A stretch of DNA of 64,000 nt from Heliocidaris erythrogramma. Taxonomy: Eukaryota; Echinodermata; Echinoidea; Camarodonta; Echinometridae. Positions 10,925 through 23,699 of the stretch are shown here, one piece after another. The stretch is from assembly GCA_025617745.1 (NCBI GenBank), contig CM046864.1:28210199-28274198 (forward strand), read 5' to 3'. Position 1 is the first letter of the stretch, and every line of letters starts with the position of its first letter. The notes under the pieces were generated by a model. It searched no databases and was not told the origin of the DNA. It saw only the letters and a program-made list of their open reading frames with translations. A program made the translations under genes and the position numbers.

Positions 10925-13535
10925 AACTCCGAATACTACTTAAAACTTTTGAATTCCAGGAAACGGTCCTGAAGCCTTTTTTCATTGTAAAATATGTTAT
11001 CACTTATCTCCTACTTTATAACAGTTGATCCGTATTCTACGACCAGAGAAAGTTCTTCATCCCCAACAAGGAATGCCTCAAGTATGTGTGTTTGATTGAT
11101 AAACATGTTAAGTTTTGGTTGGGCTTCGGGTTATGAGGAATACCCTTCACAAGAAATGGGCATTATATTTGCGTCCAATAATGAGCTGACCCGTTCCTTC
11201 TCGATATGTGCTTAGCTGCCATCACATGAAATTATACAAAGAACAGGTCTATGTTCACCAAATATCGGTTTTTAAGCGATGCGACCGATATGATGAAAAA
11301 GGGAGTGGAAGCTCATTATTCTAAATATATGAGATGGGACCGGTAAGACCATTAAGGAAGGTCGTGTCCACATAAGCTGCAGAGGACTAGTAATCGCTAT
11401 GAACGCGGAATAAATAAGTTGTATTGGATGACTGCAATAAAGGCATAAAGGGTATAACGAATACCCTACGCTTACGTTGTTACGGGTTCTCAACAATGTA
11501 TATGCGTTTGTTGGGCCACTTTGAAGGGGAGAAGTTCCCACGTTAAGGAATGTTTGAATTTCAGGTATTAAAAGGCATCTTAATATATCGTCCAGTAAAA
11601 GTCCCCGCACACAAAAAATATGTGTGTTGGGGGCGGGGGGGGGGGGGTGGTAGTTTGATCAGCCTAGAAAACTTAATTACATTTTGCAAAATTAACATCA
11701 GTATTCAATGATAATGATAATATAGGTTTTCCCTGCCAATTTCATTTTTCCAGCATTCAATTTAAACTATTTTAGCCATGTCGTGCTATTTGGAGGTTCA
11801 AATTCATGATATGTGCATTCTATATCATCTGGGAAGCATTTAAATTCACATTTCAGGCAGTCAAATTAACATTCATTTCATTCAAATTCATAATTCCTAA
11901 AGCCTTTATTTGATTTCACGTGGTCACGTGATCACGCAACAAACTCGTTCCTGCATATGAATTAATTTTGGAGCATCCAATTAACGTGTTGTGCATTCAA
12001 TTTAACAATTTTCCCCAACTTGATTTTGTGATATATTTTTAATGGTTCGTATGATGTGTATGAAATGATATTTGCCCTTCAGGATATGGTCTACATGTTT
12101 TTGGTTATTATGTTAAAGATCACATCCAACCTTAATGGCAAGTTGCTCTGGAAGAAAACAAAAGATTAAGGGAAGCAGATTGGTGAAAATTTGAACGAAA
12201 TCGGGCAAGCAATACGAAAGTTATGATTTTTTAAACTTTCAATCACATGATCACTACATACATAACATGATTCGAAGAACGAAAGAAACCTGACAGGTCT
12301 TGTATAGTAGATGTTCCTTTAATCGAAAACAGGCCTAAAACTAGATCCTTTAATATTTCGAGAGGTCTTGGCATAATAAGCTAGCTGATCTTTCTGGTGT
12401 GATTAATCAGAACATGACAGATGTTATAGCAATGAAAGAAACCTGGTTTGATCCTTTAACGATTGTGGAGAACTTACCTACACTCTAAAAACTAAAGTGT
12501 TAACCCGTTGACTACCAAATTATTTAATTTTCAGAAAGGCTTTAAAAACACATCTTTTTGATAGTTCATAGTTTGTAGATGATTTAATTTATTGTAAGCG
12601 CTTTGAGCCTAATAGGAAAAGCGCGTTATAAGTAATAATAATAATAATAATAATAATTCAAATTGACTTACAAGCAAAAGTTTCAAATCGAAGCATCCAA
12701 TTTCACCTGCAACCGGCTTCTGTTACTCTTCGGTCATTCAATTTCATCAAAAGGCTGGCAAGTTTTAAATAAGTGCATTCGATTTAATGTGTATTGTAAG
12801 TTTTTGGAAAACCTTATAAATTGTGAGCCAGGAAGCCCTCGGGCGCAAATATTCTGACTGAATGAGAAGCGCCTTAAAACGCAAATAAACAACAAACAAA
12901 CAACCTCGGTCATTCTGCATGTTGCGCTTATGAGTACCACGTTTACCTACTATCCGCTTCACATTGAAAAAATGGCAGATTATCACCCAGTTCGCTACAG
13001 GAAAAATTCAAACGAGGATAGGAGAAGGCTAATTGAGGCATACATACATATATACCCTTCTATGAAAAGAAAGACATTCCACAACAATACTGAAGAAAAC
13101 GTAGAAATCAATCATTCTGTCATTTCATAAAATATGAAAGTTTTGAATAGAATTTGATATATATGTCATGAGTCAAAAATAAATCCCATTCATAAATATA
13201 TGAAGAGAGATTAAAATGTATGGCATATAAAGCTTGATAAAAAGCAAGTCTATTTCTTAAATAGAGGCAAAAAGACATAAATGTATGCAAAGACAAAGAG
13301 GCACACGCATGCACATCATAAAAACCACGAAATCCGTGAAAGTTGATCAACGAATCTATGATTTTAAAATGAATTCCTTAAAATGAACGTGAATGCCCAA
13401 ACAGGCCCCTCTGGGGTACTTTCTTAATTTGAATGCATGAACATTGAAATCCAATGCAAGAAATTTGAAATCGTATAGTACTAAAACGAATTCGTAAGAA
13501 CGATCGCTAATTTGAATGCCCTGAAAATAAATTGA
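10925..13535. other. Intron stretch with scattered repeat fragments
   Basis: The stretch holds a long G run near 11,630-11,648. A repeat at about 12,120-12,260 is shared with 60,118-60,250 (block agttatgatttttt preceded by gcaagcaatacg-type text). A SINE-like tail at about 12,585-12,658 reads aagcgctttgagcc followed by an ataataat run. Several short open frames are present without domain resemblance. Confidence 0.45.
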
Positions 13536-13540
13536 GGTTA

Positions 13541-14290
13541 TACGTTAAAGTTTACCTGCAAGACTCTCTTATGACAGATAACTTTGCAACCGTCACTCAC
13601 TTTTCAACCAAACTTGGGTTGTAGATGCACTGAGGGGACCTGCATGTTATGGTGCCGTTGGAGGTCACATGATAAGGTCAAAGGTCATTTCAGGTCAAAC
13701 GTTAAAGTTTACCTGCAAGACTCTCTTATGACAGATAACTTTGCAACCGTCACTCACTTTTCAACCAAACTTGGGTTGTAGATGCACTGAGGGGACCTGC
13801 ATGTTATGGTGCCGTTGGAGGTCACATGATAAGGTCAAAGGTCATACGTTAAAGTTTACCTGCAAGACTCTTATGACAGATAACTTTGCAACCATCACTT
13901 TTCAACCAAACTTGGGTTGTAGATGCACTGAGGGGACCTGCATGTTATGGTGCCGTTGGAGGTCACATGATAGGGTCAAAGGTCATTTGAGGTCATACGT
14001 TAAAGTTTACCTGCAAGACTCTCTTATGACAGATAACTTTGCAACCATCACTCACTTTTCAACCAAACTTGGGTTTTAGAAGCACTTGGGGGACCTGCAT
14101 GTTATGCTGCCATCAGAGGTCACATGGTAAGGTCAAAGGTCATTTCAGGTCAAACATAGTTTACCCGCAAGATTCTCTTATGACATAACTTTGTAAACGT
14201 CACTTTCCAAACAGTAATGTAGATATATGCAAGCATAACTTATGCAGATTTATGCACTTGGGGGACCTGTTGCATGGCAACAGAGATCAC
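13541..14290 (+). repeat. Tandem array of a roughly 140-160-bp unit, about five copies
   Basis: Units begin acgttaaagtttacctgcaa and include the blocks caaccaaacttgggtt, gaggggacctgcatgttatg and ggtcaaaggtcat. The first three copies are nearly identical, the fourth has a few changes and the fifth (from about 14,150) is degenerate. The periodic open frames across it are a by-product of the repeat, not a gene. The array lies in an intron of the Death-domain gene. Confidence 0.85.
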
Positions 14291-14564
14291 GAATTTCTAG
14301 TTATCGCATGTGGGCGAGACACATTATCGCTAATGCCTTGTTAGATTTATTGTTTTAAGATTTTCCAGTTTTTGTGTCAGCGAGGACTGCTGGTCAAGGC
14401 CTTTTCTGACTTTTGTTCTTCATAGCTTCGCACCAAATTATCCAAAGCCAAAAAGTGAAGCAGCAGCTGAAAATTTAGATCATTCTGTGTTGATTGCTTT
14501 AAAAAAAAAACCCGTCATTGTTTGGTTTTAAAATTTTACCCCCCCCCCCCCCCCCTCACGTAGC

Positions 14565-14790
14565 CTTTAATCAAGGCCTTGTGCTGCTCTGTCGATCCCC
14601 TGATGGTCGCTCCTCGAAACGCGCGGAATAGTCATTGATTATTACGCGGGACGTCTCTGAAAGCAGAAAGCAGAAAGCAGAAAGACGCCCACGCCATAAT
14701 CAGAGGACTATTCCACACGTTTCGAGGATTGACCATGGACTGACCAGGGGATCGGATCGACAGGGCAGCACAACGCCTTGATTAAAGGCA
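14565..14790. mobile_element. Foldback MITE
   Basis: The arms at about 14,565-14,640 and 14,695-14,790 are inverted copies sharing blocks such as gcctttaatcaaggc, tgctgctctgtcgatcccc and cctcgaaacg. The short centre has a triplicated gaaagca motif. A C run of about 18 precedes it at 14,539-14,556. There is no coding capacity. Confidence 0.7.
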
Positions 14791-15088
14791 TCTAAATTAA
14801 TTTGACTGACAAAAATATGAAATCGAGCGGGAAAACCTATATTAGCTCAATATCAATAAGTGAAGCAGCTTTATAAAATTTGACCCTTCAGCTTTGATTT
14901 CATATGAATCAATATTCATTTCTAAAAATGAATATTGTATTGTATGAGACATCTGATCTAGGGATCGGATTATGTGTAGACAAATTGTGTAGAGACGTTT
15001 TCATATGACCACTTTTTTCGAAATGGAAGATCAACCTTGCTATTATACATGAACAAACTTTATATTATCAATATGTTGCACGTGTTAA

Positions 15089-15697
15089 TCTTTTTTTTTT
15101 CAAGTATTTATTGAAGCAATTCTCATTCAAAAACAATTAACATATTCAAAACAACTGAACAACATATCACAAAAACGGTATAATATATGGTTTGATCATA
15201 CGTAACAAAATATCTGCCACTTCTTTTTATGAATCTCGAGCCGATTCTTTTTAAAAGCAATAATATGTTCTAAATTTTCTCAATGTTTAAGGGCTGGTAC
15301 AAAAGAAGTAAAGAGTGGTATAACGGTTTGCATTTTACAAGAAAAAATGAAATATTTGGCAAACAAAATTACTATAAATTATTGACAAAATAAAAATGGT
15401 TAATTATAAGAGTACCAAACATAATTTCTTCGTCGGTAAACAACACATTTCGTATATTTGCTTCTTTTAACCATGAAAGTATTTCATTCCATAAAGATTG
15501 TACTTTTTCACAATATATAAATAAATGAGTTAATGTTTGTTTTTGAATCTTACAGAAAGAACAAATTGAAGAGGAGCTTGCACCTATTTTAAAAAGAAAG
15601 TTTTGTGTTGCAATCTTTATATAAATAAGGTTAAATTGAAAATTTCTCACTTTATTGTCTATTGATGCTTTATATAATAACGTGTTAATCTTCATTT
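15089..15697 (-). mobile_element. 5'-truncated non-LTR retrotransposon (LINE) 3' end
   Basis: The minus-strand frame from 15,695 to 15,372 shows a zinc-binding reverse-transcriptase C-terminal module (zf-RVT type) with CSFC, then H and C in CxxCx(7)Hx(4)C spacing, followed by LWNEILSWL. Downstream on the minus strand is an AATAAA-like signal and an A tail, seen as a T run at about 15,092-15,101 on the + strand. The reverse transcriptase and endonuclease parts are absent, as expected for a 5'-truncated insertion. Clade is not assigned. Confidence 0.7.
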
Positions 15698-15699
15698 TT

Positions 15700-16550
15700 A
15701 AAAAAAGGGTTCACTCCTCGGCCTTTTTAAATGGTGATTATAACACTTTAGGTTTAAGAGTGGCTTTCACATCTTCTCCAGATTGTTTGAAAACAGACGC
15801 GAAGCATTGTCTTAATAAAACCATTGAATTAATTTGAATTGAATTGATATGGGAATTTCAAATTAACCGAATCGTTAATGTAATGTGATGAAGTTGCAGA
15901 CAACTCTCATAATTGTTCGAACACACAAAATGATTACGATGTTTTTTATTCAAAAATTATTACTTTAGTAGGATCTGTTCCGTTTTGAAGAACCTATGCC
16001 GATATGTTATCTATAAGATACTGTACTTCTCCGAAGGGAAAAGGCGCTTAGGAGTAAAACTTAAATTGATGACATTTTAGTGCACGTCAGACGCAAGAGC
16101 TGGAAGGGAATGCGCCACAATAGACTAACCAAAAATGCCAATTTTGATATTCTCATAGATTTAGAGATCTGTTTTTAAAAATTCATAACTTTTTTTTTAT
16201 GATCTGTTCGATGTCTTCCAAACCCTTGCTTCTCTTATTTTTCTGTTTTCACACAAATCGACTTATAACAAATTGGGGATTGACCTTTTTAATAATGTCT
16301 GAACGTTTTGATATTGCGTATGTTATATTATGTGCGTATATCCTAATATGTATCATCTGTATACGCAATCACATAATTGTCCTTAATCAGTGACCAGTCA
16401 TTCAGTTTCGATTTGTGACAATATAAAGTACAATGCAAAATTGTTTTCCAAACATCACCCAATATTGCTTCTCTTCTACTCGTTTCTTGCCACTAGACTT
16501 ACACTTATAAGCGCTTCAAATAATTCTGCCTTTGCCTTTGATTTCATCTC
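15700..16550. other. Intron stretch with a dispersed repeat fragment
   Basis: The block at about 16,190-16,300 (ttcacacaaatcgacttata and surrounding) resembles 60,820-60,920, so it is a dispersed repeat. No exon seen. Confidence 0.4.
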
Positions 16551-16553
16551 CAG

Positions 16554-16792
16554 AGAGAACAAGGCAGAGTGTAAAATCGAGCAGGAAGAACTTGAATTCA
16601 TCTCACGTGTATTTCCGACCGACAACTACTACACCTTCTGCCGTATCTTAGGCTTCGAATACGACAGCGCTGATAGCATTCTGAAGGAACACAACAAAAA
16701 TTACAAGGAGGCCCTAATGAAAATCCTTATGGCCTGGTCAAATAGGACAGGTGGACCTTGGTGTGAGCTGAAAGATGCGCTTGAAAATTCAG
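16554..16792 (+). CDS. Death-domain exon 3 of the multi-Death-domain gene
   Basis: The exon encodes about 79 residues with the same architecture as the other two: EELEFISRVFPTDNYYTFC, then EALMKILMAWSNRT and ELKDALENS at the end. The acceptor cluster is ccagagag; using the first AG (16,552-16,553) gives phase 2, matching the 77-nt linker exon. The third AG position would give phase 1. The donor is TCAG|gtacat (GT at 16,793-16,794) in phase 1. This domain ends a few residues earlier than the others, so its last helix may be short or completed by the next exon. The open frame upstream of 16,554 is intronic. Confidence 0.72.
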
Positions 16793-16794
16793 GT

Positions 16795-18050
16795 ACATTA
16801 TTTTCCATCATGGTCATAGAGGCAAACATCAATAGACCATACTGCACATTATTATCTTTTTTAAATGGGAAGTCCAGTTCAAGAATTAACTTGGTTTCAA
16901 TAGAACAATAACTATCAGAAAAACAGATCAACATCAAAAACGTTTGATGTGAATCGGACAGTTGATAAGAAAGTTTTTTCTAAGAAATGAAAAACCAAGG
17001 CAAACTTTGGAAATTACTAGACAATTTGGCAACTCGGTCATGAGTTTGTGACGTCATTCCCTCTGAGTCAAAACTTGTCAATTACTTTTTGCACATCAAT
17101 AAAAAATGCATTTTTTTCCAAAATTTGATTTCCTCAAAACCCAAGTTATATTTAAAGTGATATGTTTTTGCATGTATACAAAGTAAATAATTTTGTTGTA
17201 AAAATCATAAAGATATGACGTTGGTGTACAATATGCATGGAAAATTAGTGATTATGAAAATGTACTATTTCAAAAACAAACTCAGTATTTATGAATTCAT
17301 TAAACCTTTTGTGAAGGTATGTACAGTAAAAAGTATGTTTCAGGTAATGTGGAAATCATATTCTTGGACAAAGATTGAGAATATGTATCATCAGTTTAAC
17401 CACAATGATTTGGTGAGTTGCGAGGGATTGATGTCACAAACACATGACCAAGATGCCAATTCGTCTAGCGATTCTCGTTATTTTCCCTTGTTTTTCATTT
17501 TTTTTATTAAAAAAGAAAAATTTTATTACTTGTCCGATTTTCCTAAAACTCTTTTGATCTATTTATCTGATTTTTCTGTTTCTATTAAAAAACGTAATTT
17601 GTGGATCGGACTTCCCCTTTAAGTAACCTCTTTTGCTTATTGTCTAGGCACAACCATGTGCGCTTAATAAGCTCCATGAGTTACAACAGAAAATATAAAT
17701 TTATGGAATTTAACAAAGATGTGAACTGTTTATCTTAATATATAATGTGTTTATGAATAAATGAAAACACCCATAAACAGAATCTGAACGTGTTGTTTCC
17801 CCTTCCCGCATTGATACAACACGTGGAATGTATGTGCCAATTTGCAGACAATGCTTGCTTAGAAGCAGCACAACGCTTCTCTGTGCGATAATCAGATAAT
17901 GGGGGAAATGTCGGTCCTGACTTATTGTTGCATTAGTTCAGACTATTTATATTTTACCAACTTAACGAATGGAAACGTTGTTGTTGTTATTTTAACCATT
18001 GTAAGATTAAGATTTTCTTCTTATCCCTCTCTATCTCTCTATTTGCTAAC
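16795..18050. other. Intron stretch with no recognised feature
   Basis: AT-rich. The open frame at 17,215-17,622 shows no domain resemblance, has skewed composition and lacks convincing splice sites, so it is left out. Confidence 0.4.
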
Positions 18051-18052
18051 AG

Positions 18053-18092
18053 AGTCATTCAGTCTAGTCGGCAAGGTGGAGGCACGTATGAG
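18053..18092 (+). CDS. Candidate 40-nt alternative exon
   Basis: A long pyrimidine tract (tatccctctctatctctc) and acceptor ctaacag precede 40 nt ending ATGAG|gtgagt, a near-ideal donor. Entering in phase 1 from exon 3 it adds about 13 residues, then leaves phase 2. That puts the next exon into a frame with a stop after about five codons. If used it would therefore make a different short C-terminus. It may be a cassette exon or a fortuitous pair of splice sites. Confidence 0.35.
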
Positions 18093-19024
18093 GTGAGTTA
18101 TTTCATCATGTTTATTCATAATTTTATGAGTAATACGCAATGTGTCACATTCGCTCCGTAATCCCTACAGTGCAGGGAGAGCTATCTCGATGTGGGGGAC
18201 ACGTCCCCCGGAATTTTTATTATGCTGATATTTCAAAAAGTGTGTACTTTTTCATCAACATTTTATTATAAATCAGACGGTTTGGGTTAAAAATCATTTG
18301 CAAGGAAATGATCCTTACTTGGGGCATGTACTCATTTGTAGCATTTAAAGTGTGCTTATGTTTTTTTATGCCTAGTCTTCCAAGTACAACGGTAATAGTG
18401 GACTTCGTTGGATATGGCTGTAACATACGACCCACCGCTAGACAATACCAAAATATGGGGATATGAATAGGGGGAAAATCCCGCTTTGAAGAAAAAAAAT
18501 AGTCCCCAAATGAAATAGTAAACGAAGTTCTAAAATACTTGTTAAACAATTAACATTTTCTTAGCAGTATCATAAAATTCCAATGCCCTGATGGCATCGT
18601 CATCTGAATTAATCTGTCAGAACTTGACACGTATACGTGCACATACAAACATATGTGTTTACAAAGAAGTCTTTTCAATGTATATTGTGGAATAGACCTG
18701 TTTACTAAGTGATTCAAATTTATGGATGTTTCTTTCCTGGGGACCTAGTAACGAGGTATTCCATTAACCTGTTATTAATGAATGAACTACAATACTTGGA
18801 ATCCAGTTCGCATACATTACTTGTTGTTATGTCTGACAAGCATCTGGCAAGCTTTCAGGTTGTCAAGAACAACCTTTGTTTCAAAAATATGCATAAAATT
18901 AGAATCACTTAGTAAACAGGTCTATTGCCCAAAAGTCACACCATGCCCATTCAGACTCATGGTTTTCGTAATTCATAAAGGGGACAAAGATAAAAGAAAA
19001 AATAAACTTGGGTTGTTTTAGCAG

Positions 19025-19140
19025 GAAAAGAATGCGATGAGGTGGGGATGGTGAAAATCAAGGCACAAGGTCGGCAACAAGACAAAAATGAAGAGGAAAG
19101 CGGAAAGAGGATGTATAAGACAGACCGTGAAGCTAATTAG
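19025..19140 (+). CDS. Candidate terminal exon of the multi-Death-domain gene
   Basis: Spliced directly from exon 3 (phase 1) this exon adds a 37-residue charged tail that starts KECDEVGMVKIK and ends DREAN, followed by TAG at 19,138-19,140. The acceptor is tandem: tttag at 19,020-19,021 and gcag at 19,023-19,024, a NAGNAG arrangement that would add or drop one residue. The composition is rich in K, E, Q and D with no hydrophobic core, so it is a tail and not a domain. Confidence is limited because no family member was available to compare. Confidence 0.45.
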
Positions 19141-20270
19141 CCGAATTTCTCTGGATATGGGAACTCCACCTCATGGAATAGCCTTGTAATTATTGCTTCG
19201 CCTTTTACCATCCCTCAATAGAGTAAGAACAAACTAATTCTTTTCACGTTCTTATATATATATATATTAATCACTGAATAACATGAGTCATTTTGTGTCT
19301 GCAATACTCTTTATTATTCTTTTTATAGTCATATTTGTGATTCAACAAACAGACGGAATTTGAAACTACCTTTAGAGAGAAAAAGGTAATTGATGGTTAA
19401 ATGTGTTGTCAAAACAGTTGACATATCATCTTGTTGAAAAAATAAACAGTTTTTCCTATTAATGTGTAAATACTAGTGTATCTGTTATTCGTTTTTAACC
19501 TTTGGATCATTCAGGTCAATTCGAAACTAGCAATATACATACATATATTATACTGATTTTTTTTTGTGTGCTTATTTTTGGGATTGAATATATTGACACA
19601 AGATACAGCTATAGTTCTTCCATGTCAAATGTGGAGAAGATATGTACAGTCTTAGTTATGCAATTGTGGCTCTATTGCTCTTGAGTATTTTATGCTTCAC
19701 AGCATTTACTTACTTCAATAATATTCCACTAATTGATCTTTATTGTGTGTGTCTTTGTTGTATACACATGATATTATTTAGTTGTACTAAACTAGTGTTT
19801 AGTAACTGAAGTCAGACTAAAACCGAACCTATTTTCTTTTGTGCCATATAATTACATGCATCTTGCTTCTGTTGAAATTGCAGAGATAAATGCGCTATTA
19901 AACATGGGTGTTTTGCAGCTTATGTTGTTTTTATTTTAATATTGTAATTATATTACATGTATTTCGTTTTTTAAAGCTTTAATGTGTATTATGAGGTCAG
20001 ATCCTATGTATTCAAGGATATTTCTACCTATCTGCAGAATAGAATATTCATCCCTCCTTTTTTTCTCTCTCTCTGTCTCTCCCCATCTCTTGTGAATATA
20101 ATCAGTAATCATTTAACAGTCCATGTCGCATCAGCCTCCATGCGCAAACGACAAAAAATGCGAGGTTATACATGTATTCATAACATTAAAATCCCATCAA
20201 CAAGTTTAACAAAGGATGGAACTACGTAAGCTATAGAAATAAAATGTTTTCCACCGATGTGCCATCCGTT
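19141..20270. other. Probable 3' UTR or intergenic sequence
   Basis: If the terminal exon is right, 3' UTR begins here. AATAAA hexamers occur at several places (for example near 20,238), but none is distinctive. No exon seen. Confidence 0.35.
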
Positions 20271-20274
20271 TCTG

Positions 20275-20495
20275 TATATTGATGGTTTGATGGTTTATTT
20301 GACCTTACTGCTAAGAAAGCATGTGTATGCTTGTAAGTAATCAACCAGGGGACCGACGGCTTTAAGTCCTCTCCTAGGGACTTGGTAATGAGGATTAATG
20401 CCTTACCAAAGGGCATTAGCGCATCCACTTGGTTTCGAACCAGGGTTACCCAGTTACGAGACCACTGCTCTACCACTGAGCCATCGCACCTCATA
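20275..20495 (-). repeat. tRNA-derived SINE
   Basis: The minus strand starts with a tRNA-like head: a box-A type TGGCTCAGTGGTAG and a box-B type GGTTCGAAACC. These are followed by the body block ATGCCCTTTGGTAAGGCATT shared in kind with the other SINEs of this window. The tail end lies near 20,275. Confidence 0.65.
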
Positions 20496-20499
20496 ATCA

Positions 20500-22790
20500 G
20501 TCACCATAATTATATAAAATGTCCATTATAAGAACAAGGTGTGTTTTGAAGTGATCTAATTGATACATGTATACATTTTGAGAGGGTATTAAAAAGTATA
20601 CAATATGTATGAGGCAAATTAGCAAAACAACTACCGGTGGAGGGGAGGGGTGAATGAGCAAAAACAACAAAAAACAACAATAAAAGTGGTCTTTATGTGC
20701 TTTTATTGGAAGGGTAGTAGTTTTACTAAGGAATCCCCATCCACCCCCCCTCTCTCTCTCTTATTATCATACGTCAATATTTGGATAAGAATGTCTATAT
20801 AGAATTGATTTATTTACGATTGTTGATGTCTCTTATGACTTGCATACACCAAGACATTCTTTACATGATTAATTCACGTTTTACCTTCCAATTTGGGGCT
20901 GCCATATTCTCAAGCAAATTGCTTACAATGGCAGTCCTTCTTCCGCAAATGATTTTGTATTCCATGAATTACAATAATTTGACAGTTTATCATTTCTTGT
21001 TTGTATCTGAAAAATTGTTGTTACATATACTTGTTTATTTATGATTCATTATCAAAAAGTACTTTTTGTATTTTATTTTATATATGTTACCGAATAATGT
21101 TGTACTTATATAAATGCAGAAGAAACTAAATCAAATCAAATAAAAATATATTGCTTTTTCAACAACAAGAAAAACCTAGCTGTTGAAATAATTTGGCATT
21201 TGCCTCATACATGTCATAAGCGCATAGAGAGACTGCATAGTTTATGATGTGCTGTATAAATCAATCTTTACTATCAAATGAGGTTCTGCGTTCGTGAACC
21301 CTATGTAGTATTTATCATGTTTCCTGTTATCCATGCTGCCAAAATGTACTTCATATTGGTTTTAAATGATCCTTAGAAACTTGTGTCTGTCTCTTACCAT
21401 GTATATAAGACTGTCAATAATTTCATAAATTCAAAGAACAGTGCCTTTCATTGAAAATATATAAATATTTCAAAGGCTGACCTACATGTTTCCATAAGAT
21501 GTATTTGATGAAAGTGAAGAAATAACAGTCAGCTAATTCAAAACCAGTTAACAATTGCTCCTCAGTACTTCTTAGCCTACTTGTTATTAGATGAATTGTT
21601 ATGAAGTGTCATTTGTTCGTTTGTATGTTAAAATGCTTTAACATTCCTTCGTTTCATGATGTCTAAAATGCAATGGATTGAAAAGTGAGGAGCAATAAAT
21701 ATCTATTGCCTATTCCCAAGAAGCTCGGGAATGAATTGTAAATACTGTAAATGTGACAAATAATACAATGTGTTCAGTACACGTATTGTTATAAATGTTA
21801 AAGTAAAGTGTACTGTTGTTATTTTCATGATTATGATTATTATTATTATTATTATTCTGATATACACAATTACAATCTCATGATTTCTGTAAAAACGGTG
21901 GTCCTTGAAATAAGCATGTATTTGTAAATATATAACGTGTTGAAACATTGTTTACATTGTTTTTAATGGTACTGGAATCGTTTTCAATGAAGAGGAGAGT
22001 GAAATGCGTACAGTCAACCTTAAATCGATATATACCGGTACTGTGATTGATATAATTATGCATATGTTTAAGAAAATACAATTTGTATTTTTTTTCAAAT
22101 AGATTAATCAAATGTTATAACAAGCTGCAAAAACCGTAATTGAAATAGCCTTGTAATTTCGTTGAACGTGACATCATTTTTATACTTGTTATGAAGTACA
22201 CTGTAGACTCAATAATGTAACGAGTTGTCGTTATTAAATGTCATTATTGATGGAAACTTGTTTAAGATGAGGATTTTTTAAGTGCCTTTAGCTTTGTTTG
22301 ATATAACCGTCGACTTGGTGATCGTGACTTGAATGGTTAGCAAACCCTACGTCGCAGAAATAAAAATACTCAGAGTTCTCTCTCCTCTCTTTCTCTCTTT
22401 CTCTTTCTCCTGCAATATTTATTGAAAAGTGCATTTCTTCCATACCCTACTCCAATCTCACTATAGTAGTGTATATTTTTTCACAGGATACACACAGTTC
22501 TTCTGGTAAATTCAAATACGTCGAATTTGTACGACATAGAAAATTTATATTAACACAACACTCACAAACACACACCTCATTATTTCTTTTTTTAATTGTA
22601 TGATGGGGTCGCTAATTGGGTCGAAGTCATAATACTAGTGCAAACGAGGAATTTCTTGTGTAGGGTGGCCTATGGATCAATATAACTAGGCGAGTTCCAA
22701 ACTACAGAGAACTCTACACTTGCATTTCTTTTCTTTACATCTTCATTGAATCTTCTTACATGTAAATTATGTTCCAACTTAGAAGCAGGG
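20500..22790. other. Intergenic stretch with no recognised gene
   Basis: AT-rich. It contains an ATT microsatellite at about 21,835-21,856 and a pyrimidine-rich TC tract near 22,378-22,410. An AATAAA at about 21,139 could be a polyadenylation signal for the upstream gene, but this is weak. Confidence 0.4.
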
Positions 22791-22794
22791 GCGG

Positions 22795-23102
22795 ATCCAG
22801 GATTTAGTATAAGGGGGGGGGGGCACACAAATGCAGACTTGTCAGCTTTTGGAAAAGGTAGACCCGTATTTTTTGGTCTTGCCAGCTTCACGAAAATTCG
22901 TTAGGGGGGGGGGGTATGGGGTCCAGTTTCCCTCCATAATTCTCTGACAAGCAAAAAAAAAGTGTTCCTTCTAAAATGGGGGGGGGGGGGGCACGATCGA
23001 CAAAAGGCTGGATCCTTTATGGACAAAATGCCTACTTTTCTTCCAAGGGGGGGGGGGGAGGGGCACGGGCCGGAAGTGCCCCCCCCCCCACGATCCGCCA
23101 AT
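22795..23102. mobile_element. MITE with G-run interior
   Basis: Ends resemble inverted repeats: aggggcggatccagga at the left and cgatccgccaatgct at the right. The interior has four long G runs and one long C run. No coding sequence. Confidence 0.5.
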
Positions 23103-23699
23103 GCTAGAAGCATAGTTGCAATTTGGAAATTACCATTATTAGGACTCCCATCACCTTATATTCGGGCAGTTAAAATTTGTTCGGCACATCAGGGGACATC
23201 AGCCATATACTGTGCATAATAATTATAAGCGTAAGGCCTAGGCTAAGTTCTTCTTGTTTTTACCACTGATACGTGTATATTTAATAACATCATAGATAAT
23301 ATAGTGCACGCTGACAATAAACAGGTTGATAAATCTTCTGAAATTGACGAATTTGAAAAAAATATATAAAGCTATATCAATACAGGTCCATTGTATTACA
23401 TTATACTCTTTACTATTTCTAATGGACAGTGATATGCCAACTGCAGGAGATAAATTGTAATATTTGAGCAAATCAAGGTTATCTGGCCGAGTTCGTATAT
23501 TATTACACCCAAGATCAAAGAACATACCTCATTACTTAGCATTATTGAAGCTTGGATCGGATCATATAGGTCTGTCACATAAAATGATGTACTTAATATT
23601 AATACATACATGTAGGTTATGTTCATTATTCATTATACTTTCGCAATTCATTGGACAAAACATGAAGAGGTACCTTAGGTCTGCTCATGTTTAAATACC

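Noticed and set aside
13584-14079. Repeated cysteine/tryptophan-containing frame across the tandem array
   Set aside because: The frame repeats because the DNA unit repeats; one copy break shifts it and there is no start or splice context.
13541-14290. CRISPR-like repeat array
   Set aside because: Unit is about 150 bp without unique spacers, in a eukaryotic intron.
17215-17622. 135-codon + strand frame between Death-domain exon 3 and the terminal exon
   Set aside because: Low-complexity F/K/Y-rich, no domain, no convincing splice pair.
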